Assembly: GCA_947378615.1 (NCBI GenBank)
Contig: CANCKV010000281.1
Location: forward strand, 1-5,360
Source of the DNA: Chitinophagaceae bacterium
Lineage (GTDB): Bacteria > Bacteroidota > Bacteroidia > Chitinophagales > Chitinophagaceae
DNA length: 5,360 bases
Direction: 5' to 3'
Below are positions 1-5,360 of the stretch, in pieces; position 1 is the stretch's first letter, and each line of letters opens with the position of its first letter. The notes under the pieces were generated by a model, which was not told the origin of the DNA, ran no database searches, and saw only the letters and a list, made by a program, of their open reading frames with translations. Made by a program: the position numbers and the translations under genes.

Positions 1-565
1 CGAAAGCTTTATTCACCCATTGAATCTTTCCCTTTTCATTAGTAATAACAACACCATTTATATTTTCCTCCACTAATAAAGAAATACGTTTCAAGTCATC
101 CTTTTGAGACTGAAGCTTCTTCAATAGTTCTTTTGCATCTCCATTAGATATATCTTGAACACTAAATACATGTAATATATCTATTAAGGAATCATGTATA
201 GCAAAGTCATTCAGACCAATATTGTGTTTCTGAAGGTTATCAACCGATGAAATCCAAGGAGAAATAATAAAAAGCAAGTAATTGGTGTCTTCTAAATATT
301 CAACCTGTCCTCTAAATTGTAATTCTGGTTTTTCAAGTGGAGTTACAATAATCAACTGATCTTGCAATTGTTTTATTGTTTCAAATGATTGTAATATGAT
401 TTGTGGTCTAGTAATTTCGAAATGATTAAAGAAAAAAGTGGAAGTTGGTAAGTTGAATATTTTCTCAATAGATTTACCTACTCCCTTAATTTTAAGTTCG
501 TTATCAATCAAAATATGAAAAGGGAATAGCTTATTAAATTGTTTGCTCTTTAAATTAATATCCAT
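1..565 (-). CDS. HNOBA-PAS signalling protein, N-terminal part (probable sensor kinase or other H-NOX effector)
   Basis: This is the first 188 residues of a protein that runs off the left edge. I translated it by hand from the ATG at 565. Residues about 8-140 match the HNOBA domain (heme-NO-binding-associated, a PAS-like fold that follows H-NOX in soluble guanylate cyclase): FPFH at 14-17, FEITRP at 49-54, FRGQ at 84-87, SPW at 102-104, GLND at 117-120 and IHD at 123-125. Residues about 144-166 (KELLKKLQSQKDDLKR) look like a coiled-coil signalling helix. From about 165 a PAS domain begins, with VVITNEKGKIQWVNKAF at its N-terminal strands. No membrane segment or signal peptide is seen, so it is probably cytoplasmic. 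In bacteria HNOBA-PAS proteins usually continue into a histidine kinase or a cyclic-nucleotide output domain; which one applies here cannot be seen. The start codon touches the TAG of the H-NOX gene in the same frame, so the two are surely cotranscribed and probably partners. The domain call is firm; the output is inference. Confidence 0.85.
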   Translation of the reverse strand, partial: MDINLKSKQFNKLFPFHILIDNELKIKGVGKSIEKIFNLPTSTFFFNHFEITRPQIILQSFETIKQLQDQLIIVTPLEKPELQFRGQVEYLEDTNYLLFIISPWISSVDNLQKHNIGLNDFAIHDSLIDILHVFSVQDISNGDAKELLKKLQSQKDDLKRISLLVEENINGVVITNEKGKIQWVNKAF

Positions 566-1108
566 CTACCAACTAACTTTAAATATTTCATGGTCATCTC
601 CGTTATCACGGTCATTCAATAATTCTATTTCAACCGGTGTTTTATATAGCTTACCTAGTCCTTGAAGTAACCCTCTTACAAATTCTTTTAATCCGACTCT
701 TTTTGAAAAATAATGAACATATAAACTACTTTCTTCCTCATGACTGATTTTAAATTCAGGAGGAGTCAATTTTGGATACATCAACATAATTCGATTATGA
801 AAAGCAGGAAGGTTTTTAAGAAACTCTTTCAAATTGCTTCCTCCTGCTTCCATCAAACTTCCATATTTTTCTTTGCCAGTTTTAAGCACCCAATATTCAC
901 CGAATGTAACTAACACGTCAGAAATGCTAATGTTCATTTCCTTTGATACCGCACCTGCCAAAGAATAGGTAATATCATCGTCATAAGGTTCATTGCTGAT
1001 AAAAAAGTCAATATCAATACCACTAGACTCCTTAACTGCTATCCATTTTTCAACACCAAAGTTTTCAATAACTAGACTTTCTATTGCTTTATTTACAATC
1101 CCATACAT
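566..1108 (-). CDS. H-NOX heme nitric oxide/oxygen-binding protein
   Basis: This 180-residue soluble protein is a stand-alone H-NOX domain of usual family length (about 180-190). Family hallmarks are visible: the MYGIVNKAIE start, the proximal heme ligand His104 in PAFHNR, the following PKLTPPEF (112-119) that packs against the heme, and the YxSxR motif Y133-S135-R137 that binds the heme propionates. Aligned on YxSxR with sGC beta1 (R-EGLQDI), the position equal to the oxygen-stabilising Tyr140 of the Thermoanaerobacter protein is Phe143. This suggests an NO-selective sensor that does not hold O2. There are no cysteines, so the zinc-thiol redox site described in some H-NOX proteins is missing. 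The ATG at 1108 fits the family start; no Shine-Dalgarno is present, as is normal in Bacteroidota. It is the first gene of a two-gene unit with the HNOBA-PAS protein, which it probably regulates when NO binds. The family is certain from motifs; ligand preference and partner are inference. Confidence 0.95.
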   Translation of the reverse strand: MYGIVNKAIESLVIENFGVEKWIAVKESSGIDIDFFISNEPYDDDITYSLAGAVSKEMNISISDVLVTFGEYWVLKTGKEKYGSLMEAGGSNLKEFLKNLPAFHNRIMLMYPKLTPPEFKISHEEESSLYVHYFSKRVGLKEFVRGLLQGLGKLYKTPVEIELLNDRDNGDDHEIFKVSW

Positions 1109-1445
1109 AATAACATCACATTTTTTAATAAATATATAAAAATATACCTAACTAATTTAATTACTAAAATCCTTGCTTGATTTTTTGAATACTTGTTAAT
1201 TCAATCAGACCAAGTAACCCTTAATAAACTTTCCTATATATTTAATCAACTTGTTTGTGCAGTAAGTTTCAAATACTGGTTTTTCCATGATGTAGCAAAT
1301 TAAAGCTTTGATCCAGACAAACCCTAATCAATCATATATAGAAAAATGAAATTCATCAAATTAACTACAAATAAAAAAGAGTATTAAGAAGTAAATGCTT
1401 CGTAATCTTTTAACTATTGAATTGTAACAATAAAAATATAATGAA
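1109..1445. other. AT-rich intergenic stretch upstream of the H-NOX gene
   Basis: I see no gene in this stretch, which separates the tRNA terminator from the H-NOX start. It should carry the promoter of the H-NOX/HNOBA unit, but I find no minus-strand TAnnTTTG box here. Two weak structures are present. One is a 6-base inverted repeat, TACTTG at 1190-1195 and CAAGTA at 1211-1216, with centres 21 bases apart, a spacing compatible with a regulator site. The other is an imperfect hairpin at 1383-1406. Neither is strong enough to name as a site. Confidence 0.6.
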
Positions 1446-1475
1446 AATAAAAAAACCCGCTATAAAAGCGGGCTT
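1446..1475 (-). terminator. Rho-independent terminator after tRNA-Leu
   Basis: Read on the minus strand, AAGCCCGC and GCGGGTTT form an 8-base-pair stem (one G-U pair) around the 7-base loop TTTTATA, followed by a long T-rich run. It begins 2 bases after the tRNA-Leu 3' end, so it should close the tRNA transcript and isolate it from the H-NOX gene downstream. Confidence 0.9.
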
Positions 1476-1477
1476 TG

Positions 1478-1563
1478 TGCCTCAGGCGGGAATCGAACCC
1501 GCACCTCCGTTGCTGAAGACAGGATTTTAAGTCCTGCGTGTCTACCAGTTCCACCACCAAGGC
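1478..1563 (-). tRNA. tRNA-Leu(UAA)
   Basis: The minus strand folds into an 86-base class II tRNA. The acceptor strands are GCCTTGG (1563-1557) and CTGAGGC (1485-1479), with discriminator A at 1478. The anticodon stem is CAGGA/TCCTG and the loop CTTAAAA gives anticodon UAA (genomic 1529-1527), which reads UUA leucine codons, common in such AT-rich genomes. A long variable arm, as expected for leucine, precedes the T arm GCGGG-TTCGATT-CCCGC. CCA is not encoded, so the 3' end must be added by tRNA nucleotidyltransferase. It lies 39 bases after tRNA-Gly, too close for a full promoter of its own outside that gene and the hairpin, so cotranscription with tRNA-Gly is likely. Confidence 0.97.
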
Positions 1564-1567
1564 TGCC

Positions 1568-1595
1568 AAAAAAAATTCCATCCTCAGATGGAATT
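1568..1595 (-). terminator. Terminator-like hairpin between the two tRNA genes
   Basis: On the minus strand, AATTCCATC and GATGGAATT form a perfect 9-base-pair stem around the loop TGAG, followed by a run of T that includes the last stem pairs (1575-1568). This has the form of an intrinsic terminator for tRNA-Gly. It ends only 4 bases before the first base of tRNA-Leu. It therefore either terminates only part of the transcripts, with read-through giving tRNA-Leu, or acts as a processing spacer. The stem is A-T rich, so the terminator may be weak. Confidence 0.7.
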
Positions 1596-1602
1596 CTATC
1601 AG

Positions 1603-1675
<73 letters not shown>

Positions 1676-1710
1676 ATTGTCTTTAAGAACTGTGGTTTGT
1701 TTTGGGAGTG

Positions 1711-1740
1711 CAAATATAGGAATCTATTTCAAACTACAAA
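1711..1740 (-). promoter_or_regulatory. Bacteroidota-type promoter of the tRNA-Gly/tRNA-Leu unit
   Basis: On the minus strand, TTTG (1740-1737) is followed by exactly 18 bases and then TATATTTG (1718-1711). This matches the -33 TTTG and -7 TAnnTTTG elements recognised by the primary sigma factor of Bacteroidota. Transcription would start near 1705, leaving a leader of about 30 bases before the tRNA-Gly 5' end at 1675. The promoter sits just after the stop codon of the small membrane protein gene (1757). Confidence 0.82.
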
Positions 1741-1756
1741 ATATTTTCCTAACTTT

Positions 1757-1978
1757 TTATTTGTATTCAGGAGAGTACTTAGAACTTCCTTGTATCTCTA
1801 CATCTGGATGTCCCTTATAACTGTGTTGATACAAACGGAAACAACTTCCAAATATCAATGATAAAATACAAAATAATGAAAGATAAAAAACAAACTTTGA
1901 AGAACTTACTTTGTCCTTTTTAAAATCTTTACTAACTTCTTCTATTTCTGCTCCTTGATTGTTATCTAAATTGCTCAT
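1757..1978 (-). CDS. Small single-pass membrane protein of unknown function
   Basis: This 73-residue protein is not one I recognise. Residues 1-25 are polar and charged (MSNLDNNQGAEIEEVSKDFKKDK). Residues about 28-46 form one hydrophobic segment, with VFYLSLFCILSLIFGSCF at 30-47. The remaining 26 residues are polar and Tyr/Ser/Lys-rich. The hydrophobic segment lies mid-protein and the Cys at 46 is far from the N terminus, so it is not a normal signal peptide or lipoprotein. The most likely form is a single-span inner-membrane protein; topology is unclear. A promoter-like box lies just upstream (1997-2004). The gene lies between a glycosyltransferase and the tRNA pair, but nothing links it to either. 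A real gene is likely because of its clean start, promoter-like box and coherent membrane segment, yet its short length leaves doubt. Confidence 0.65.
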   Translation of the reverse strand: MSNLDNNQGAEIEEVSKDFKKDKVSSSKFVFYLSLFCILSLIFGSCFRLYQHSYKGHPDVEIQGSSKYSPEYK

Positions 1979-1996
1979 GTTTTTCTAATTGCTGTG

Positions 1997-2004
1997 CAAA
2001 AATA
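1997..2004 (-). promoter_or_regulatory. Possible -7 box for the small membrane protein gene
   Basis: TATTTTTG on the minus strand matches the TAnnTTTG element and ends 18 bases before the ATG at 1978. No TTTG or TTG is found at the expected -33 position. A 6-base dyad, ATATAC-GAT-GTATAT (2015-2029), lies there instead. In sequence this AT-rich, single -7 matches arise by chance, so this is tentative. Confidence 0.4.
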
Positions 2005-2051
2005 GGGTTCAGTCATATACGATGTATATTTGAGTTGATACTTTTTTTTAT

Positions 2052-3080
2052 TTATTCTTTTTTGTCCACAATTTCTGAGAAAAATTGTTTGTGTTTTACA
2101 AAATGGTCAAAGGCAACACTGCCATTATAGACACCTTTCATCGTTTTCATTCTCACCCGCTTTAAGTCATGGCTTTTGTAGCCTTTTAACCAAATAAATA
2201 TGACAGCAAAGTGTGCCTTTATAATTGCAGTGAAGAAAAATAAATCGCCATGCAATAGCCCCTTGCAAGCAGAAACAATATCTAGCAGAAACCTAAAAGG
2301 TAATTTCTTTATTTGTTCCTTTAGTGTCAGATTTTTTGATAACATCAATAAATTGTTTCTAAAATTCAAAAACACTTTTCTACCACCCCTCGGCAACGTT
2401 CCTGCACCTACATGATAAACAACTGATTCAGGGCAAGCCATAATCTGATAACCTGCTAATTGCATTCTCCAACAAAGGTCAATTTCTTCCTGATGAGCAA
2501 AAAAGTAAGCATCAAATCCTCCTAATGCATGAAATACCTTACTTCTTACAAACATTGCCGCACCACTAGCCCAAAAAATATTTTGAATGGTATCATATTG
2601 ATGTGTATCTATCTCTAAAACGTCAAATATTCGGCCTCTTGATAAAGGATAACCAAATTTATCAATCCACCCTCCGCATGCACCTGCATATTCCAATAAA
2701 TGTCGGTTATTATAAGCTAGTAGTTTAGGTTGGCAGGCTGCAATTGTCTTATCGCCCTCCATCAAACTAATGATTGGCTCTATCCAGTTTTTAGTTACTT
2801 CTACATCGGAGTTCAATAATACAAAATATTCACTGTCAATTTGCTTTAGTGCCCAATTATACCCACCCGCAAAACCTTCATTTTTAGTGTTGATTATAAC
2901 TTCTACAGTCGGATATGTATGCATTAAAAAAGTAACGGAATCATCAGTAGAGGCATTATCAGCTACGATAATACGCTTGTTTATGTAACTACTTTCAAGC
3001 ACAAAAGGAAGAAATTTTTCTAAGTAGTTTCTCCCGTTAAAATTTAAAATTACAATAGCAACTGTGGGCTGTGACAACAA
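2052..3080 (-). CDS. Family 2 glycosyltransferase (rhamnosyltransferase-like)
   Basis: This 342-residue GT-A fold enzyme probably transfers a sugar from a nucleotide-sugar to a growing surface glycan at the cytoplasmic face of the inner membrane. The N-terminal Rossmann-like part reads VAIVILNFNGRNYLEKFLP, with nucleotide-binding DNAST at 41-45. The metal-binding DXD-type segment is LLNSDVEV (88-95), with D92. ASGAAMFVR (171-179) and HQEEIDLCWR (196-205), carrying the probable catalytic acidic residues, are typical of the WcaA/RfbF-like GT2 subgroup. Residues about 262-300 are hydrophobic or amphipathic and may bind the membrane. Length is normal. No ATG exists near the family start: the frame upstream is open to TAA at 3147-3149 without ATG, so translation should begin at TTG 3080 or the next TTG at 3077. 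It lies 95 bases after the DUF721 gene and may share its transcript. The donor and acceptor sugars cannot be read from sequence. Confidence 0.93.
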   Translation of the reverse strand: MLSQPTVAIVILNFNGRNYLEKFLPFVLESSYINKRIIVADNASTDDSVTFLMHTYPTVEVIINTKNEGFAGGYNWALKQIDSEYFVLLNSDVEVTKNWIEPIISLMEGDKTIAACQPKLLAYNNRHLLEYAGACGGWIDKFGYPLSRGRIFDVLEIDTHQYDTIQNIFWASGAAMFVRSKVFHALGGFDAYFFAHQEEIDLCWRMQLAGYQIMACPESVVYHVGAGTLPRGGRKVFLNFRNNLLMLSKNLTLKEQIKKLPFRFLLDIVSACKGLLHGDLFFFTAIIKAHFAVIFIWLKGYKSHDLKRVRMKTMKGVYNGSVAFDHFVKHKQFFSEIVDKKE

Positions 3081-3175
3081 ATAGAGTTTTTGCGAAAATA
3101 AAGGTTTAGAATTTTGGGCAAAATAAAATATTCCAAGGCTCCTTATTTAGCTTGTATTTTACTAAGCTGAAATGT

Positions 3176-3457
3176 CTATTCAATAACAACCTGACTGATT
3201 ATTTTTTCTCCAAAAGCCTCATTAACCCGTTGTAATATTTGAGGTTTTTGATACATCAATTCTTTTTTTAGTGGCCCCACATTCGTAGAAATGAAAAGTG
3301 TATGATTTATAATTTTTATCTTGTCTGTGTATTTAGCAATTGTCTTACCCATCACATTTTCCCAAACCTCTTCAATTTGAACGGCTCTTACACCATTTCT
3401 CAAATTGCTTTTATTCACCATATTCTTGATGGCATCGCCAATACTATATTCTCCCAT
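3176..3457 (-). CDS. DUF721 / DciA-like protein
   Basis: This 93-residue protein matches the short DUF721 proteins of Bacteroidota, which carry little more than the core domain. Visible family features are the N-terminal SIGDAIKNM helix, the conserved VEN-VMGKTIAKYTD region (32-46, with the Trp at 32 just before it), a strand region around IKIINHTLFI, the NVGPLKKELMYQK helix (59-71), and the C-terminal QRVNEAFGEKI stretch. DUF721 includes DciA, which helps load the replicative helicase DnaB in bacteria lacking DnaC/DnaI; the domain resembles KH-type nucleic-acid-binding domains. That role for this protein is inference. DUF721 genes of Bacteroidota are often beside recF, but no recF is seen within this window. 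The ATG at 3457 is supported by alignment of SIGDAIKNM with family N termini. A TATATTTG box ends 4 bases before the start codon, which suggests a leaderless transcript. Confidence 0.88.
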   Translation of the reverse strand: MGEYSIGDAIKNMVNKSNLRNGVRAVQIEEVWENVMGKTIAKYTDKIKIINHTLFISTNVGPLKKELMYQKPQILQRVNEAFGEKIISQVVIE

Positions 3458-3787
3458 GTTACAAATATAATGGAGTTAGTAATTACAGTGATGAGCGATT
3501 AATGAGGAATGCATACATTTTACCAACTATTTATAACTTGTTTTGATGTGTCAGTAAGAGCAATTAATCATTTTGCTTATTGAGCTATTCTTACACTAAA
3601 GTCATTCTCTAATTTTTGATGAAACTTAATGAGTGAATTAGATTTCTGTCTGTCAATTTTGAACAATTGAAAGTAAAAAATGCAATCAATACTCCTCCCC
3701 TATTTTTAGTCATTATATTAATCAGCAATGTTGAAAAATCTCAATAGTAATCTTCACAAATAGCATAACACCTGTTCAATTGAAAAT
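3458..3787. other. Intergenic stretch between DUF721 and the 187-residue unknown gene
   Basis: Apart from the promoter-like box at its left end, I see no supported gene, terminator or repeat here. The longest item that draws the eye is a 34-codon minus-strand frame at 3609-3713 (MTKNRGGVLIAFFTF...), which has no recognisable similarity. A perfect 10-base palindrome TTCAATTGAA lies at 3775-3784, just after the stop of the upstream gene, but it has no T-run and is not a terminator. Confidence 0.55.
3462..3469 (-). promoter_or_regulatory. Possible -7 box at the DUF721 start
   Basis: TATATTTG on the minus strand fits TAnnTTTG exactly and is followed by TAAC and then the ATG at 3457. Transcription from it would begin at or near the start codon. 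No -33 TTTG is found at 17-20 bases upstream, so the match could be chance. Confidence 0.4.
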
Positions 3788-4351
3788 TTAATCAAGTCTT
3801 TTCTCAATAATCTCGTCTATTTTTTTGAATAAATGATAGGGTTTATAGGTTCGCCATTCAGGAATATCCATCAATTCTATGTAATAATTCAATTTCCTTT
3901 TCTTAAAATCATATTGACTATGTTCGGGCATGTTCAGTGATACAATCCATCCGTTTTCGTCAGTAGTTTCTTCAAACCATTCTTCATAATAATCCTTATC
4001 CCCACTATGAAAGTTGAGGATATTTTCTGTAATTAGGATAAACTTACAAATCTTTTCCGCTCCTAATTTGTCAATTACTTCTCTTTTTAGTTCCATGATA
4101 TCATTTCCTATTGCATCGTTCCATTCTCCAATCATCTCAATAATGGCAAAATGAAGTTCATAATCAACATATATTATCTTTAGATAAAGGGTATTGCTTC
4201 CAAAATCTTCCCATTGAGGATGTATATAATAGTTGTAAACAGTGGTAGAGAATTCAAATTCGCTATGCACTACACCGTAAAAAGGAGAACGTTTGTCCTC
4301 TTCGGCATTGTACATATATCTCCAATTGAAATGAGGTTCTAAAAGATGCAT
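3788..4351 (-). CDS. Conserved hypothetical soluble protein
   Basis: This 187-residue protein has the feel of a family I have seen only in Bacteroidota, with no function known to me. It has no signal peptide or membrane segment and is probably cytoplasmic. It is very rich in aromatic residues (16 Tyr, 6 Trp) and acidic. The segments most likely to be conserved are the N-terminal HLLEPHFNWRYMYNAEEDKR (2-21), the YNYYIHPQWEDFGSNTLYLK stretch (39-58), IEMIGEWNDAIGNDI (71-85), and the CKFILITENILNFH strand-helix (102-115) followed by DKDYYEEWFEE (118-128). Alternating strands and helices suggest a mixed alpha/beta fold. No catalytic motif is visible. The gene begins 70 bases after the sugar kinase stop, with no terminator between, so cotranscription is possible. 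No promoter box was found in the gap. The ATG at 4351 gives a natural start. Confidence 0.85.
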   Translation of the reverse strand: MHLLEPHFNWRYMYNAEEDKRSPFYGVVHSEFEFSTTVYNYYIHPQWEDFGSNTLYLKIIYVDYELHFAIIEMIGEWNDAIGNDIMELKREVIDKLGAEKICKFILITENILNFHSGDKDYYEEWFEETTDENGWIVSLNMPEHSQYDFKKRKLNYYIELMDIPEWRTYKPYHLFKKIDEIIEKRLD

Positions 4352-4421
4352 TTATTCTTTGAGTTATGATGCTGAGTTATTAATTAAAAGTGAGTATGAA
4401 ATATGAATTTCTATCATCAAT

Positions 4422-5264
4422 TTAATGACTATGAAATTTAATCAGTCCTTCCATAGGACTTTGAAGTACAGTGCCGAGTTCAAGTTTATACGAATTGCAT
4501 AATTCCTGTAATATATCTTTAAATCCAAAAGCAATGCTTCCTGTAAAATTGATGGGCAATTTCCATGACTCATTATACTTATATAAGTGAGTTAAAAAGA
4601 AGTCGTTTAGTCCGTCTTCAATAATGTTTTCAACCATAAAATGACCTCTATTTTCAGCTAGAAATATAGAAAAACTTGCCAAATATCTATTAGCTAAAGG
4701 TTTCTTATATACACTGTCTAAAATCATATCCTTTGTCACATTAAATTGCTTATTAAAACGATGGATAAGGTCTTCATCAAATGTATTATATAAGTAATAC
4801 TGAATCACCTTTTTTCCAAGGTATGAACCACTGCCTTCATCTCCCAAAATATAACCGAGTCCGGGACTATTTTTCATTATTTTTTTACCATTATAATAGC
4901 AGGAGTTTGCCCCTGTGCCCAAAATACAGGCAATCCCTTTTTCATTTCCACATAATGCCCTCGATGCTCCTAATAAATCATCTTCAAGAATGATTTTTGT
5001 ATTGGGAAACAATTCTTTAAGAGCAATTCTTATAATTTTTAAATTACTTGGATTAGATAGGCCTGTACCATAAAAATGTAATTCATCAATAGCCGCATTT
5101 TTAAGTTCAGGAAGTAGGTATTCTTGTAAGAGTTTTACGATTTGCTCTCTAGTAAGAAAATAGGGACTGATTCCATGTGTAGTAATAATTTTTTTCTTAC
5201 TAGTACCTAATAAACACCACTCACATTTGGTAGAACCACTATCAGCAATTAATTGTATGGACAT
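4422..5264 (-). CDS. BadF/BadG/BcrA/BcrD-type kinase, probably N-acetylglucosamine or related amino-sugar kinase
   Basis: This 280-residue cytoplasmic enzyme belongs to the ASKHA (acetate/sugar kinase, Hsc70, actin) superfamily. The phosphate-1 loop is LIADSGSTKCEW (5-16). The acidic LEDDLLGA segment (93-100) carries the likely catalytic Asp. The phosphate-2 loop is ACILGTGANS (112-121). PGLGYILGDEGSGSYLG (134-150) is the family's sugar-site signature, and the adenosine-binding segment is FTGSIAFGF (240-248). Length and motif order match the Bacteroidota proteins annotated as N-acetylglucosamine kinase, which phosphorylate amino sugars recovered from peptidoglycan or chitin. Substrate is not proven by sequence; N-acetylmuramic acid or a related sugar is possible. 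No cystathionine-type or benzoyl-CoA reductase genes are nearby, so a BadF-type reductase-activator role is unlikely, and the Cys ligands for a 4Fe-4S cluster in such activators are not evident. The ATG at 5264 directly precedes the first strand of the fold. No promoter box is seen in the 96 bases up to the window edge. Confidence 0.9.
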   Translation of the reverse strand: MSIQLIADSGSTKCEWCLLGTSKKKIITTHGISPYFLTREQIVKLLQEYLLPELKNAAIDELHFYGTGLSNPSNLKIIRIALKELFPNTKIILEDDLLGASRALCGNEKGIACILGTGANSCYYNGKKIMKNSPGLGYILGDEGSGSYLGKKVIQYYLYNTFDEDLIHRFNKQFNVTKDMILDSVYKKPLANRYLASFSIFLAENRGHFMVENIIEDGLNDFFLTHLYKYNESWKLPINFTGSIAFGFKDILQELCNSYKLELGTVLQSPMEGLIKFHSH

Positions 5265-5360
5265 AATATGAGTTTTTCATTTTTAAAAGAAACTTATTAT
5301 TTCTATCATTTTGTAAAAAAGAAAGTCATTAATAAAAAATAAAAATAAGGTTAGTTTCTT

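Noticed and set aside
1190..1216. TACTTG/CAAGTA inverted repeat upstream of the H-NOX gene as an operator
   Set aside because: A single 6-base repeat in AT-rich DNA can arise by chance and it matches no regulator site I know for NO response.
1383..1406. Imperfect hairpin ATTAAGAAG/CTTCGTAAT followed on the minus strand by a T-run
   Set aside because: One stem mismatch, no G-C core and a 4-base gap before the T-run; the strong terminator at 1446-1475 already explains the end of the tRNA unit.
2200..2988. Plus-strand frames at 2200-2415 and 2770-2988
   Set aside because: They lie opposite the glycosyltransferase gene, whose family motifs are clear on the minus strand; these are antisense shadows.
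3140..3175. AGCTT/AAGCT hairpin between the DUF721 and glycosyltransferase genes as a terminator
   Set aside because: Only 5 paired bases before a mismatch and no T-run follows on the minus strand.
3302..3502. Plus-strand 66-codon frame
   Set aside because: It is antisense to the DUF721 gene and shows no recognisable features.
3609..3713. 34-codon minus-strand frame with GGGGAGGAG inside it
   Set aside because: The purine run resembles a Shine-Dalgarno but such sites matter little in Bacteroidota, and the peptide has no recognisable similarity or promoter.
4781..4993. Plus-strand 70-codon frame
   Set aside because: It is antisense to the sugar-kinase phosphate-2 and GDEGSGS region and is a shadow.
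5287..5360. AAGAAACT (5287-5294) and AGTTTCTT (5353-5360) inverted repeat at the right edge, considered as a mobile-element end
   Set aside because: Only 8 bases, low complexity, 58 bases apart, with no transposase or target duplication.

Overview
The window looks like chromosomal DNA from a member of the Bacteroidota. The base composition is AT-rich. Good Shine-Dalgarno sequences are absent in front of the genes. At least one promoter has the phylum-specific form (TTTG, 18 bases, TATATTTG). The protein families (short DUF721/DciA-like protein, BadF-type sugar kinase starting with a DSGSTK loop, GT2 glycosyltransferase) have the form usual in this phylum. I cannot name a genus. Every gene I accept lies on the minus strand, so transcription runs from right to left.

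From right to left: a BadF/BcrA-type kinase resembling N-acetylglucosamine kinase (4422-5264); a 187-residue soluble protein of unknown function (3788-4351); a 330-base stretch with no convincing gene; a DUF721/DciA-like protein (3176-3457) with a promoter-like box almost touching its start codon; a GT2 glycosyltransferase that appears to start at TTG (2052-3080); a 73-residue single-pass membrane protein (1757-1978); a tRNA pair, Gly(GCC) then Leu(UAA), with a clear promoter in front and a terminator-like hairpin after each tRNA; a 337-base AT-rich gap; and at the left edge a gas-sensing pair, an H-NOX heme protein (566-1108) followed without any spacer by an HNOBA-PAS signalling protein cut by the window edge (1-565).

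The left-hand pair is the most interesting part. H-NOX and HNOBA are the first two domains of animal soluble guanylate cyclase. Here they are two genes in the same reading frame, separated only by one TAG codon that is directly followed by ATG. The heme pocket looks like that of the NO-selective, oxygen-excluding class. The likely working model is that H-NOX binds NO and controls the HNOBA-PAS protein, whose output domain lies outside the window. The other genes are housekeeping or envelope functions (sugar kinase, glycosyltransferase, DNA replication helper, tRNAs) and show no sign of a mobile element, phage, CRISPR array or toxin-antitoxin module.
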